A stretch of DNA of 64,000 bases from Cohnella phaseoli. GTDB lineage: Bacteria > Bacillota > Bacilli > Paenibacillales > Paenibacillaceae. A model generated the notes under the pieces. It was not told the origin of the DNA and made no database searches. It saw only the letters and a list, made by a program, of their open reading frames with translations. The translations under genes were made by a program, and so were the position numbers. Location of the stretch: the NCBI RefSeq assembly GCF_003386235.1, contig NZ_QRDZ01000006.1:113047-177046 (forward strand), read 5' to 3'. Positions 16,078-25,909 of this stretch are shown here, in pieces (within the stretch, counting starts at the first letter, position 1; each line of letters begins with the position of its first letter).

Positions 16078-16911
16078 ATGCGAACGCCATGGATGACGAA
16101 GCTCGCCGTATACGCCATACTCGTGGCCGGAGCGCTGCTGTTCGTCTTTCCGTTTATTTATATGATTCTCACTTCCTTCTTCACGGCGACGTTCTCGCTG
16201 CCGCGGCCGGAGGAGGTATTCAGCGTCACGCCCAACTTTATCAACTATCAGGTGGTCTGGGGCAAAAACCACTTCGCGCAGTATTTCGGCAACAGCATGC
16301 TGCTCACATCGGTCGCGATGCTTGGGGCGCTGCTCGTCAGCTCGTTGACGGCATACGGCTTTGCGCGGTTTTCTTTTCCCGGCAAGGAGGGCGTATTCCG
16401 CCTGTTCCTGCTCACGATGATGATCCCGTCCGTCATCAACATCATTCCGCAATTCATCATCATCAAAAATATGGGACTGGTGAACACCTACGCGGGTTTG
16501 TGGCTCATCTACATCGCAGCCGGGGTGGTGGGCAATATGTTTTTCCTGCGGGGGTTTTTCGAGAGCATTCCGCGGGAGCTGGAAGAGTCGGTGCTGATCG
16601 ACGGTGGAGGAAGCTGGCGAATCTACTGGAACATCTATCTCCCCTTGTCGCTGCCTGCAATGGGAACGCTGGCGATCTTCGTATTTCAGGCGACATGGGA
16701 GGAATACTTCCTGGCGCTGACGATTATCAAAAGCGAGGCGCTGCGCACGCTGCCGATCGCGATTCTGATGTTCAACGACAAGTACGCCACGAATTACGGA
16801 CAAATTTTCGCCGCATCGCTTATCGCGCTGCTCCCGGTTATTCTCATCTATGTCGCTTTCCAGAAGAAGTTCGTGCAATCGGGATTTAACGAAGGGGCGG
16901 TAAAAGGGTGA
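16078..16911 (+). CDS. Sugar ABC transporter permease, MalG type (system 1)
   Basis: A protein of 277 residues with six predicted membrane helices and the MalG-type EAA loop (GFFESIPRELEESVLIDGGGSWRIYWNIYLPLS). Its ATG follows a GGGAGGA site. It ends in the family-typical KKFVQSGFNEGAVKG. It forms the importer channel with the preceding permease. The gap to the next gene (about 170 bases) contains a cre-like palindrome and a promoter for the sensor kinase. Confidence 0.9.
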   Translation: MRTPWMTKLAVYAILVAGALLFVFPFIYMILTSFFTATFSLPRPEEVFSVTPNFINYQVVWGKNHFAQYFGNSMLLTSVAMLGALLVSSLTAYGFARFSFPGKEGVFRLFLLTMMIPSVINIIPQFIIIKNMGLVNTYAGLWLIYIAAGVVGNMFFLRGFFESIPRELEESVLIDGGGSWRIYWNIYLPLSLPAMGTLAIFVFQATWEEYFLALTIIKSEALRTLPIAILMFNDKYATNYGQIFAASLIALLPVILIYVAFQKKFVQSGFNEGAVKG

Positions 16912-17016
16912 AAACTTGCGGACTTGCGAGCTTGACGGTCTGAGAGGCTGAGCTGCTGAGGTGCTAAGGTGCGAAGACGGACGGGGGACGGAATTCCGGA
17001 AAATGATACACCCTGC

Positions 17017-17055
17017 TGAAAGTGCTTTCAACGCGTCCTCCGGACGGTGTACAAT
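17017..17055 (+). promoter_or_regulatory. cre-like palindrome and -10 before the sensor kinase gene
   Basis: TGAAAGTGCTTTCA (17017-17030) matches 13 of 14 positions of the CcpA consensus and is itself a palindrome. A TACAAT -10 lies at 17050-17055, so the cre-like site covers the -35 position. CcpA binding here would repress the kinase/regulator genes of system 1. Confidence 0.5.
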
Positions 17056-17078
17056 AGTCGTACGGGGAGGGGAGGCGG

Positions 17079-18902
17079 ATGAATCAGCTCGTTTGGGGCG
17101 CGGGTCAGCGGCTTCGCGGAAGCAGGCGGTTCGCAACGAAAATGATTTTGACCCTGCTCGTCGTCATCCTTATTCCGACGCTGACAAGCGTGCTGTTTTA
17201 CAATGCCTCGTCGAAGCTCGTAAAGAAAAACGTGCGCGTCTCCTCGCTGCAGCTCGTCCGTCAGGCCGCGGACGCGCTGTCCGCGATTATGCTGGCGGGA
17301 ACGGACGCCTCCAATATTTTGTACAGCGACGTCAAGCTGCAGCAAGCTGCGCGCAATACGAGACCGACTCCAGAAGAGGAAGAGGCCTACAAAACGTACG
17401 TGTCCAATCTGCTGAACAACTACGTGGGCTCCAACTCCTTCGTCAAAACGCTGTACGTGCTGAGGGAGGAAGGCACAAGCTGGGGCAGCGGCTCCTTTAA
17501 GCTGTCGAAAATTTACGTCCAATCGCTGCACGATCTGGAATGGGCGAAGCTGGCCCGAATGAAGGACGGGGAGCCGGCGTGGGGCAAGCTGGCTTACGAT
17601 CCGTACAGCGGCATCGGGGACATCAACGATCTGGTGCTGCCCGTAATTCGCGTGATCAAGGATTTCGAGTCCCTTGCCGACATCGGCTACTTGCTGGTGA
17701 ACTTGGACGGCAATAAAATATTGGATCGCATCGGACAAATCCGTCTCGGCAATAGCGGCGGATTTTTCGTCGTGGACGAGTCGGGCACGATCGTGATCGA
17801 TCGTCGGCTGGATCGACTCGGACAGCCGCTGTCCGATCCCGAGCTGAGGGAATGGGCGGCCACCGGCAGCGCCGCCGAGTTCGAGCATGAGGAGGACGGC
17901 GTCCGCTTCTACCACATCAAGCAGCCGCTGGCCAACGGATGGAGCGTCGTCGGCTCGGTGCCGATTCACGAGATTACCGATCAACTGACGAGCATGCGCC
18001 GCATGATCTGGACGTCGGCGCTCGGCTTCGCGCTGCTTGCCGTGGCGATCGGTCTTATTCTGGCGCGTCAGGTGACGAAGCCGATCCAGCAGCTGACCTC
18101 GCAGATGAAGGTGGCGGAGGGAGGCGACTTCACGGCGCGCACGGAGGTCAGAACCAAGGACGAGATCGGGCTGCTGAGCCAGCAATTCAACAAGATGATT
18201 AGACGGATCAACGAGCTTGTCCGCGAGGTGCGCGAGGTGAACGAAAGCAAGCGCCAGGCGGAGCTTAAAGCGGTGATGCATCGGATCAATCCGCATTTTC
18301 TGTTCAATACGCTTAGTACGATCAAGTGGCTCGTCCGCTACAATCAGAGCGCCAAAGCGTACGACGCGCTGTCGTCTCTCGTGCTGTTGCTGGAGGCGAA
18401 CATGGGCAAAAAGGGCAGCTTCGTCACGCTGGCGGAGGAGCTGGACATCGTCGCCAAATATTTGTCCATTCTGCAAATTCGGTACGATAAAGAATTTCGG
18501 CTGCATGCGGATATCGCTCAGGAGGCGGAGACGTTTCCGGTGCCGCGTATGCTCGTTCAGCCGATCGTGGAGAACGCCGTATTCCACGGGCTTGTGCCGC
18601 TTGGCGGTGGCGGCGATATCTGGATCGAAGCCCGGGCGACGGAGCAGGCGATCGCCATCGTGATCCGCGACAACGGCCGCGGGATTTCGCCGGACGACTT
18701 GCAAAAGCTGGACGATTCGCGGCAGGACGCGGAGCCTTCCGGAATGACGGGCATCGGGCTGACGCACGTTCGCGAATGGATTCGACTTTATTATCCGCCC
18801 GGCTCGGAAATGCGGATCGGAAACGACCCGGAGGGCGGCGCGATCGTACGCATGAAGCTGATCAAGCCGGTCGACGCGCAGGTCAAGCGGGAGGGGGAAT
18901 AA
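17079..18902 (+). CDS. YesM-type sensor histidine kinase (system 1)
   Basis: A protein of 607 residues. A membrane helix lies at about 22-40, an extracellular Cache-like sensor at about 41-300, a second helix at 309-329, HAMP at about 331-382, then the His_kinase domain with INPHFLFNTL (phospho-acceptor His406) and a HATPase domain with N box VQPIVENAVFHGL, DNGRGI and GIGLTHVREW. It should sense an extracellular sugar or the sugar-loaded binding protein and phosphorylate the response regulator that starts 3 bases after its stop. The ATG at 17079 has GGGGAGG upstream. The kinase belongs to the system 1 transport locus and may be under CcpA control. Confidence 0.92.
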   Translation: MNQLVWGAGQRLRGSRRFATKMILTLLVVILIPTLTSVLFYNASSKLVKKNVRVSSLQLVRQAADALSAIMLAGTDASNILYSDVKLQQAARNTRPTPEEEEAYKTYVSNLLNNYVGSNSFVKTLYVLREEGTSWGSGSFKLSKIYVQSLHDLEWAKLARMKDGEPAWGKLAYDPYSGIGDINDLVLPVIRVIKDFESLADIGYLLVNLDGNKILDRIGQIRLGNSGGFFVVDESGTIVIDRRLDRLGQPLSDPELREWAATGSAAEFEHEEDGVRFYHIKQPLANGWSVVGSVPIHEITDQLTSMRRMIWTSALGFALLAVAIGLILARQVTKPIQQLTSQMKVAEGGDFTARTEVRTKDEIGLLSQQFNKMIRRINELVREVREVNESKRQAELKAVMHRINPHFLFNTLSTIKWLVRYNQSAKAYDALSSLVLLLEANMGKKGSFVTLAEELDIVAKYLSILQIRYDKEFRLHADIAQEAETFPVPRMLVQPIVENAVFHGLVPLGGGGDIWIEARATEQAIAIVIRDNGRGISPDDLQKLDDSRQDAEPSGMTGIGLTHVREWIRLYYPPGSEMRIGNDPEGGAIVRMKLIKPVDAQVKREGE

Positions 18903-18904
18903 CG

Positions 18905-20467
18905 ATGTATCGGGCAGCGATCGTAGACGACGAACCGGTCATCCGGTTCGGAATTAAAGCGTCGGTCGATTGGGGATCGGAGAACGTCGGACTCGTCGGC
19001 GACTTCGCCAATGGGGACGAAGCCTGGCAGTCGCTGGAGAGCGAGCCGGTCGACATTCTGATCACGGACATCAAAATGCCCGTGATGGACGGTCTCGAAC
19101 TGACGAGACGGACGCTGGAGCGGCATCCGCGTACAAAGGTGATTCTCGTCAGCAGCTACAACGATTTCGAATATGTTCGCCAGGGCTTAAAGCTTGGCGT
19201 TGTCGATTATTTGCTGAAGCCGACATTGGAGCCGGAAGGGCTGCTGGAGCTTGTTCGCAAATGCTTGCGGCAGATCGAGGAGGAGCGTCGCCAGGAGGAA
19301 GACCGGCAGTTGGTCCGGAGGACGAAGCTGGTCTCGGATCGCAAGCGGCTCGAATCGGACGTCAAACGGGCGCTGGCCCACGACGACGAAGGACTGGAGG
19401 CGGATGCGGTTCCCGAATGGATGCGGCGCGGCTATGCGATCTGTACCGTGCTCATCGACGGGCTGAGGGAGACGGAGGAGCGTTTCGGCCAGCTGCATGG
19501 GGGCATTTTGCTGGAGGAAATGCAGGAGCTGTTCTATGAGACGGCAAAGGAAGGCGTCGCTTTCCTAATCGGCTCGAGGACGCTGGGGATGATCGTGCCC
19601 TCCGGAGAAGACGAGGGCTTGCCGATGCAGCTTGACGCCGTTGCCGAAGTCTGGGCGACCCGACTTGGGGTCAAGGTAACGATCGGCGTCGCGCTCGGAG
19701 AGGATGCGGGGGAACTGAGGGACGTGTTCCGGAGGAGCGGAGCGACGGCTGAACGTCGGTTTTTCGAGGGCGGCGGGCACTACGGCCCGCTTTCGTCCGA
19801 GCAGGCGGAGCGGCGGGCGTCCGATTATCCAAGTGTAGGCCAGCTGCTTCAGGAGCTGAAGACATGCGCGCATTCCCGCGACGCGGAAGCCGCCGACAAG
19901 CTGGTGCGCGCCTGGATCGGGCGGTGGGAGGCGCTGCGACCGAGCCCGGATGCGGTCCGCCGCGAGGCCTTCGAGATCGTAACGACGCTGTTCCTTAACG
20001 AGCAGGAGATGATCGTGCTGCTCGAAGGCTTCGAGGAGCTGAAGCGCAGCGAAACGCTTGACGAACTGACCGTGCTGTTGCAGGCGCAAATCCGGGGCTA
20101 TCGGAAGTCGTTCGCCGCCGGTTCGCACACTTATAAGGGCAACAAACAGCTGATCGACAAAGCGATCTCTTACATCGCGCAGCATTACACGGGAGAGATT
20201 ACATTGCAGCAGCTGGCCGATTACGTTCATATGAGCAAAAATTATTTTTGCTTGCAATTCAAGCATCATACAGGCTTCAATTTCATCGATTATTTGATTC
20301 GGCTGCGTATCGGCAAGGCGAAGGAGCTGCTTGCGGACCCGCGACTCAAAATATACGAGGTGGCGGAGAGGGCCGGCTTCAACGACGTCAAATATTTCAG
20401 CAAGCTGTTTAAGAAAACGACCGGCGCGTCGCCGGTCGAATACCGTGAGCGCCAGCTGCTGCGCTAA
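18905..20467 (+). CDS. YesN-type response regulator with AraC DNA-binding domain (system 1)
   Basis: A protein of 520 residues from the ATG at 18905, behind GGGAGGGGGA. Longer starts upstream lie inside the kinase gene and lack support. The receiver domain (1-120) has acidic residues DDE (8-10), phospho-acceptor Asp55 in LITDIKMPVMDG and the conserved Lys in DYLLKP. A variable middle region follows, then a C-terminal AraC double helix-turn-helix (about 415-515: LQQLADYVHMSKNYFCLQFK, YEVAERAGFNDVKYFSKLFKK). It should activate the transport genes of this locus when phosphorylated by the adjoining kinase. Confidence 0.92.
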   Translation: MYRAAIVDDEPVIRFGIKASVDWGSENVGLVGDFANGDEAWQSLESEPVDILITDIKMPVMDGLELTRRTLERHPRTKVILVSSYNDFEYVRQGLKLGVVDYLLKPTLEPEGLLELVRKCLRQIEEERRQEEDRQLVRRTKLVSDRKRLESDVKRALAHDDEGLEADAVPEWMRRGYAICTVLIDGLRETEERFGQLHGGILLEEMQELFYETAKEGVAFLIGSRTLGMIVPSGEDEGLPMQLDAVAEVWATRLGVKVTIGVALGEDAGELRDVFRRSGATAERRFFEGGGHYGPLSSEQAERRASDYPSVGQLLQELKTCAHSRDAEAADKLVRAWIGRWEALRPSPDAVRREAFEIVTTLFLNEQEMIVLLEGFEELKRSETLDELTVLLQAQIRGYRKSFAAGSHTYKGNKQLIDKAISYIAQHYTGEITLQQLADYVHMSKNYFCLQFKHHTGFNFIDYLIRLRIGKAKELLADPRLKIYEVAERAGFNDVKYFSKLFKKTTGASPVEYRERQLLR

Positions 20468-20482
20468 CGAGGAGGGAGGACG

Positions 20483-21790
20483 GTGGAGAAACCTACAGGC
20501 GTAACGTTCAGGGGGCTTGGCTTTCGCTGGCTTGCCGCTCTATGGCTGACGCTCGCCGCCGTTCTGCTGCCGGGCTGCGGCGCTGAGAGCATTATCGACG
20601 GAGACGAGGTTGAACGGGTTATGCAGCCGGAAGCCAGAAACGTGATCACCGTCTGGCATACGTATAGCGAAGTAGAGATGAAAATTTTCGAAGAGGAAGT
20701 CATTCCGGCCTTCGAGGCGAAGTATCCCGATATTCGCATTGTGTCGGTTAAGCATCTGTACGAATATTTCAAGGGCTCGCTGATCGCCGAGACGACTTCG
20801 GGCGCTGGACCGGACGTCGTGCGCATGGATATCGCTTGGCTGCCGGAATTCGCCAGACTGGGGCTAATCGACCCGATCGAAGCGTACCCCGAGCTGCCGC
20901 GCGTGACGGAGCTGCTTCTAAAGTCGGCGCTTGAATCCGGCAAATATGAAGGACGCTACTACGGCTTGCCGCTCAACATCAATACGAAGGCGGCGATCTA
21001 CAGCCGCGAGCTGCTGCGCAAGGCCGGACTGCAGAAGCCTCCGGAGACGATGGACGAACTGGTTGCGCTTAGCGAGCGCACCGGCTACCAGCTTGGCGTC
21101 AACGGCATTAATACTTGGGCGGTGCTGCCGTATTTCATTGGGCTTGGCGGGCAGCTCACGAATAAGGACTATACGAGGGCGAGCGGTTATTTGGATAGTC
21201 CGGCGAGTGTCCGGGCCGTGGATACGTTAAAGCGGCTGGTCGGGTCGAACCTCGTCAGCGCGGACGTGCTGTCCGGCAAAACGGAGCGCTGGCAGGCGGT
21301 GCTGAACGGCGAACTGCTTATGATGGACGAGGGGCCTTGGTATTACACGATACTGTCGAATGTGGAGGGCTACGATATCGAGAAGCTGCAGCGGGATACG
21401 CTGTTGGCTCCGTTTCCGCACAACCCGGGGGCGAAGGGCTCGATTATTGGCGGCGAAAATTTAGTGCTGATGAAAAATTCCCGCCACAAGCCGGCAGCCT
21501 GGACGTTCATGAGATGGATGGCGGGAGCGGAAGCGCAGCGGCTTATGTTCAAGGCCGGACTGCTGCCGACGAACGCCGAGGCTAGCGAATCGGAGGAAAC
21601 GTATAGTCCGACAATTCGGCCCTATGTAGAAAGTCTGGACGCCTCGTTCCTCCGCCCGCCGGTGGCGAACTGGGCCAAAATCGACGCAGCGTTTAACGAA
21701 ATGTTCGAACGGATGCTGCGCGGCCGCGTTCCCGTCGAGCTCGGCCTCGAGCAATTGGCGAAGCAGATTGACGCGTGGCTGCAGGAGTGA
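20483..21790 (+). CDS. Second family 1 sugar-binding lipoprotein (system 1)
   Basis: A protein of 435 residues from a GTG behind GGAGGGAGG, 16 bases after the regulator gene. The signal peptide ends in LLPGC (Cys32). The binding fold is strongly related to that of 13709-15028: compare GVNGINTWAVLPYFIGLGGQ with GISSIGAWGVLPYFWSLGGK, and both share IGGENLV/VGGENLV. Its place in the kinase/regulator operon rather than beside the permeases suggests either a ligand-presenting partner for the sensor or a second substrate for the importer. Neither can be settled from sequence. Confidence 0.88.
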   Translation: MEKPTGVTFRGLGFRWLAALWLTLAAVLLPGCGAESIIDGDEVERVMQPEARNVITVWHTYSEVEMKIFEEEVIPAFEAKYPDIRIVSVKHLYEYFKGSLIAETTSGAGPDVVRMDIAWLPEFARLGLIDPIEAYPELPRVTELLLKSALESGKYEGRYYGLPLNINTKAAIYSRELLRKAGLQKPPETMDELVALSERTGYQLGVNGINTWAVLPYFIGLGGQLTNKDYTRASGYLDSPASVRAVDTLKRLVGSNLVSADVLSGKTERWQAVLNGELLMMDEGPWYYTILSNVEGYDIEKLQRDTLLAPFPHNPGAKGSIIGGENLVLMKNSRHKPAAWTFMRWMAGAEAQRLMFKAGLLPTNAEASESEETYSPTIRPYVESLDASFLRPPVANWAKIDAAFNEMFERMLRGRVPVELGLEQLAKQIDAWLQE

Positions 21791-21962
21791 GTTAGAGGCC
21801 GGCTCGACGGTCTGGGAGACCGTAAGAAGAGGGCAAATGTCTGAACTATCGCGCGTATCGGCCGGATTATTCGCTTTTTTCAAAGAGACGGCAGTAAATT
21901 GAATCGGACATGTCGAAAATAGAGAGAACACGCAAGTACGACGAATGAGTAAGGAGGCCGCC

Positions 21963-22310
21963 ATGGTTACTAACGATGAACTGCGCCAGTTGGCGCTGGA
22001 GCTGCCGGAAGCGGAAGAGCATCCCCATTGGGATAAGCCTTCATACCGGGTGAGAGGCAAAATTTTCGCCGTCGAGCAGCCGGATGGCGCGACTGCTTTG
22101 CTGAAGATGTCGTTGGAGGAGCGGGAAGCCCAGGTGACGCTCGCTCCCGATATTTTCAGCGTTCCGGAGAAGTACGCCACGCTTGCTTATGTCTTCGTAA
22201 GACTCGACCGGATCGATCGGGACGAGCTTCGCTCGCTGCTCGCCGCCGCATGGCGGGAGGTCGCCCCGAAAACGCTCGTCAAGCGCTACTCGAACGAACT
22301 TCTTCGCTAA
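21963..22310 (+). CDS. MmcQ/YjbR-family DNA-binding-fold protein
   Basis: A protein of 115 residues from the ATG at 21963. AAGGAGG at 21951-21957 fits this start better than the ATG at 21945. The family is recognisable from LALELPEAEEHPHWDKPSYRVRGKIFAV, LLKMSLEEREA and the C-terminal SYxLV-like segment (AAWREVAPKTLVKRYSNELL). Members adopt a CyaY-like fold and are annotated as MmcQ/YjbR or DUF419. A role in DNA binding is suggested only by structure. It is a single gene between two transport loci with no evident link to either. Confidence 0.85.
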   Translation: MVTNDELRQLALELPEAEEHPHWDKPSYRVRGKIFAVEQPDGATALLKMSLEEREAQVTLAPDIFSVPEKYATLAYVFVRLDRIDRDELRSLLAAAWREVAPKTLVKRYSNELLR

Positions 22311-22480
22311 CTGCAACCTCCTCGCTCCTCACAGATTTATTTTTTCCGCCAATGTCCCTCCACACATCCACCACACTAGAGCTTCGTACAAGCTTCCGGT
22401 GATGGCCTATTTTTTTGATATCGCTTGCACTACAATAAGCAAAGAAGGAACGGCATGGACAGCAAGGGGGGACTTCGGTC

Positions 22481-24328
22481 ATGCAGTGGAACGATTGGCG
22501 GCTGCGGACGAAGATGGCGGTAACGTTTACGAGCTTGTTTGTCGTGACCGCCGCCGTCTTGGGCGGCCTGACTTATTTTCATATGAAAAGGGACTATACG
22601 GAACGGACGCTCGATCTCGTAGACGCGTCGCTGGCGCAGATGACGATTACGCTGGACTTGTACGCCAAAGATATGGAGCGGCTTTCCCTTGCCATCTTCG
22701 GAGATCCGATCATTCAGCGCATTATGCGTCAGCCGACCTCGGATTACGGGGTCCAATACGACAATAACGAAATTACGCACAGGCTCGTCCAGTTAACGGC
22801 TCCCTGGCCGCATATCCAGGGCGTCTACTTGTTCGCCGAAGACGGAAGGCTGTTTAATCTGTCCAAGGGGGGAGCGCCGTCCAACGAATACTCGGTTAAG
22901 CAGGAGCCGTGGTTCGCGAAGCTGGGAGACGAGGTCGAGCCTTCGATGTTTTTCTGGCCGACGGGGCCGGAGACGATGGCGCTGAGAGATCCGCAGCTCG
23001 TCTTCTCGCTGATCCGTCCGATCAACGACTTTCAGTACTCGCTTCCCGGGCAGCGGCTCGGATATTTAAAGATCGATATGAGCGTGCTGGCGCTGAAGTC
23101 GATCCTGCTCGGCTCCGAGAGGGGCGACGATGCGCTGCCTCTGCGCTACATGCTGGTGGACGAAGGGAAAAACGTTCTGTACGATAGCGGAGACGAATGG
23201 ACGGGGCGGACGATGCCGGACGAGCTGGCCGAGGCGGCGACGGTGCCGGAGGGAAGCGCGAACTGGGCCGGCACGCGATATCTGTTCTCAAGCAATCGTT
23301 CCGATTATAGCGGCTGGACGATCGTAGCGATTGCGCCGCATGCGGACGTCGTGAAGCAGTCGGACAAAATCCGCAGCCTGATCGTGGTCGCGATCGCGCT
23401 GGCGATCGCAGTCGTCGGAGCGGCGTCGTATGTGCTTGCCTCAGGCATCAGCCGTCCGCTTGCCGCTCTTGCGAAGAACATGAAGCGGGTGGAGACGGGC
23501 GACTTCAAGGTGCGGGCGAACGACCGCGGTTACCGGGACGAAGCCGGACGGTTGTCGAGAGGGTTTAACCTGATGCTCGAAAGCGTGGACCGGCTGATCC
23601 ATCAGGTGTTTCTGCTGGAGTTGCGGGAGAAGGACGCCAAGCTGATGGCGCTTCAGGCCCAGATCAATCCCCATATGCTGTTCAATACGCTGAATATCAT
23701 GAAGGCGCTCAGCCGCAAGCAAGGGGTACATGACGTGGCGGATATGGCGGAAAATTTGGCTGATTTGTTCCGCTACAGCATGAAGGGCTGGAACGAGCCG
23801 ACAACCCTGGAAAAGGAATTGGAGAATGTGCGGCACTATGTCCGGATTCAGGAGATGCGGTATAAGGATCGGTTCAAATTCGAAGCGGACGTGCCGGATT
23901 CGCTGCTGCGGCTGCAGATGGCTAAGCTGTCTTTGCAGCCCCTGGTCGAGAATGCGATTTTTCATGGAATCGAGAAAAAAATCGAGGGCGGCTCGGTACG
24001 ATTGGAAGCGCGCATGATCGCCGAATCCTCGGAGGCGAATGGGGTCTTGGATGTGGAGATTTCGGTCGCGGATACGGGGCCGGGTATGCCTGAGGAGCTT
24101 GTCGACCGCTTCAACAGGGCGTTCCGACAGGACGACAGCGTGGCGGAGCTGGAACAGGAGCTGGCGATGGAAGGAAAGTCGGGCATCGGATTAATGAACA
24201 TTCATAAACGGATCCGGCTGTTGTTCGGATCGCCTTACGGCTTGCGGATCGAGAGCGCGCTGGGAGCCGGCGCCAAGATAACGATTAGGCTGCCGAACGA
24301 GGCGGAAACCGGTCGGGAGAAGGGGTAG
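22481..24328 (+). CDS. YesM-type sensor histidine kinase (system 2)
   Basis: A protein of 615 residues. Membrane helices lie at about 12-33 and 299-321, flanking a Cache-like extracellular sensor. HAMP follows, then the kinase motif QAQINPHMLFNTLNIMKAL (His398; Met replaces the usual Phe after the His) and a HATPase domain with LQPLVENAIFHGI, DTGPGMPEEL and GIGLMNIHKRIRLLFG. An AAGGGGGGA site precedes the ATG and a TACAAT -10 lies at 22431-22436. It heads an operon of regulator, binding protein, permeases and rhamnosidase, so its signal is probably a rhamnose-containing saccharide (inference from context). Confidence 0.92.
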   Translation: MQWNDWRLRTKMAVTFTSLFVVTAAVLGGLTYFHMKRDYTERTLDLVDASLAQMTITLDLYAKDMERLSLAIFGDPIIQRIMRQPTSDYGVQYDNNEITHRLVQLTAPWPHIQGVYLFAEDGRLFNLSKGGAPSNEYSVKQEPWFAKLGDEVEPSMFFWPTGPETMALRDPQLVFSLIRPINDFQYSLPGQRLGYLKIDMSVLALKSILLGSERGDDALPLRYMLVDEGKNVLYDSGDEWTGRTMPDELAEAATVPEGSANWAGTRYLFSSNRSDYSGWTIVAIAPHADVVKQSDKIRSLIVVAIALAIAVVGAASYVLASGISRPLAALAKNMKRVETGDFKVRANDRGYRDEAGRLSRGFNLMLESVDRLIHQVFLLELREKDAKLMALQAQINPHMLFNTLNIMKALSRKQGVHDVADMAENLADLFRYSMKGWNEPTTLEKELENVRHYVRIQEMRYKDRFKFEADVPDSLLRLQMAKLSLQPLVENAIFHGIEKKIEGGSVRLEARMIAESSEANGVLDVEISVADTGPGMPEELVDRFNRAFRQDDSVAELEQELAMEGKSGIGLMNIHKRIRLLFGSPYGLRIESALGAGAKITIRLPNEAETGREKG

Positions 24329-24332
24329 CATC

Positions 24333-25826
24333 ATGAACATCTTGGTTCTCGAAGACGAGCCGATCGCGCTGGAGGAACTGGAGCTGCTGTTAAAGGAGTT
24401 CGAGCCGGAGCACGCGGTATTCGCGGCGCCGAACGGGGTGGAAGGGCTGGCGTTGGCCGGGCGCTTTCGCCCCGACCTCGTCGTGACGGACATTCGCATG
24501 CCGGGGATGGACGGGCTGGATTTCATTCGCAGGCTTAAGCTCGACTATCCCGACGCGGAGGCGATCCTCGTCAGCGGGTATGACGATTTTGCCTACGCGC
24601 GCACCGGACTGCAGCTCGGCGTGAAGGATTTTCTCGTCAAGCCGGTGAAGAGGCAGGAGCTTATACATGCGGTAAGCGCGGTTCTGGAAAGCTTAAAGGA
24701 GAAAAGACGCCTCGACCGGGAAGAGGAGCGGTGGCGGCTTGTGCGCGCCTTGGAAGGGCGGACGTCGAACGAGCCGGAGGAGCTGGCCGGCCCGGTGCTG
24801 CTTGCGATCTCCTTGCTCGGCAATTGGAAGTCGGGGCATGTCTGGCAGCGGCAAGAGGAGGCGGTTCGCCCTGCGCTGGCCGAATGCGCCCCCGATTCGT
24901 ACATTCTATATCCGGAGGCCAATCTCCAATGCCTGCTGTTTCCGTGCGGCAGCTCCCGCGAAGAACGGGCCGCACACGAGGCAATCGGGGCGCTGCACGA
25001 GGCATTCAAACGGACTAAGCTGCCCGTGCACACGACTGTATTCTTCAAGAAAGGGGGCGAGCGGCCGGAAGAGGCTTATCGTCGGGCGCTTGGACTTCTG
25101 GAGCGGCAGGTGCGATTGGAGACGAGCACGTTGTCCTCTTCGGGCGTCGACGGGGATCGAGCGATGGATATGACAAGTGTGTGGAATTCGATCCGGCTGT
25201 TGGAGGCGCATCTGGCCAAGCGGGATTTCAAGCAAATTAGGCCGTCCGTCGACAAAATCGTCACGCAGGCGAAACTGCTGCAGTTGCCGGCCAAAACCAT
25301 CGCGCAAATGCTGGCCGATATGTTTACGGCGCTGCAATTTAAGCTTCATCCAGGGAGGAATGCGGCGATCGCCGAAGCCGAAGCGATAGCGGACATTACC
25401 GAGCAGGCTGTCGAATATGCCCAACTGGCCGATTGGCTGACGGAGCGGCTGATCGACTGGCTGGAGGAGCTTGGGGGCGGGGGCAAGGAGCCAAGAGAGC
25501 TTGTTCGCAAGCTCATGGGCGACATTCGGCGCTCCTATGATCGAATCGACTCGCTGCATAGCTTTGCCAAGGAGCATCATATTAGCATTAGCCATCTGTC
25601 CCGTCTGTTTAAGAAGGAGGCCGGAGTCAATTTCTCGGATTACTTGATCGGCGTTCGCATGGAGCAGGCGAAGGCGCTGCTGGCGTCCGAGGCGCTTAGC
25701 GTCATCGAGGTCAGCGGGCGGGTCGGCTACGAGGACAGCAAATATTTCAGCCAGCTTTTCAAGAAGCATACCGGCATGACGCCGTCCGAATATCAAAAAT
25801 CGCGCAAAATTGTCCCCCCGAAATGA
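24333..25826 (+). CDS. YesN-type response regulator with AraC DNA-binding domain (system 2)
   Basis: A protein of 497 residues starting 4 bases after the kinase stop. The receiver domain has DE at 8-9, phospho-acceptor Asp53 in VVTDIRMPGMDG and Lys in DFLVKPVK. A helical middle region leads to a C-terminal AraC double helix-turn-helix (about 395-492: HHISISHLSRLFKKEAGVNFSDYL, VIEVSGRVGYEDSKYFSQLFKKHTG). It is the likely activator of the downstream importer and GH78 genes. Confidence 0.92.
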   Translation: MNILVLEDEPIALEELELLLKEFEPEHAVFAAPNGVEGLALAGRFRPDLVVTDIRMPGMDGLDFIRRLKLDYPDAEAILVSGYDDFAYARTGLQLGVKDFLVKPVKRQELIHAVSAVLESLKEKRRLDREEERWRLVRALEGRTSNEPEELAGPVLLAISLLGNWKSGHVWQRQEEAVRPALAECAPDSYILYPEANLQCLLFPCGSSREERAAHEAIGALHEAFKRTKLPVHTTVFFKKGGERPEEAYRRALGLLERQVRLETSTLSSSGVDGDRAMDMTSVWNSIRLLEAHLAKRDFKQIRPSVDKIVTQAKLLQLPAKTIAQMLADMFTALQFKLHPGRNAAIAEAEAIADITEQAVEYAQLADWLTERLIDWLEELGGGGKEPRELVRKLMGDIRRSYDRIDSLHSFAKEHHISISHLSRLFKKEAGVNFSDYLIGVRMEQAKALLASEALSVIEVSGRVGYEDSKYFSQLFKKHTGMTPSEYQKSRKIVPPK

Positions 25827-25909
25827 GCAAAACAACCGGAAGTCGTCCGCGCCCCCGTTCCCTATAATGAGACACAGGCAAGCAAAAACAAATGGGAGGT
25901 CATCAAGAG

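Noticed and set aside
15982..17136. Minus-strand open frame opposite the system 1 permease
   Set aside because: No domain similarity, Arg/Gln/His-rich composition, and it overlaps a well-supported MalG-type permease.
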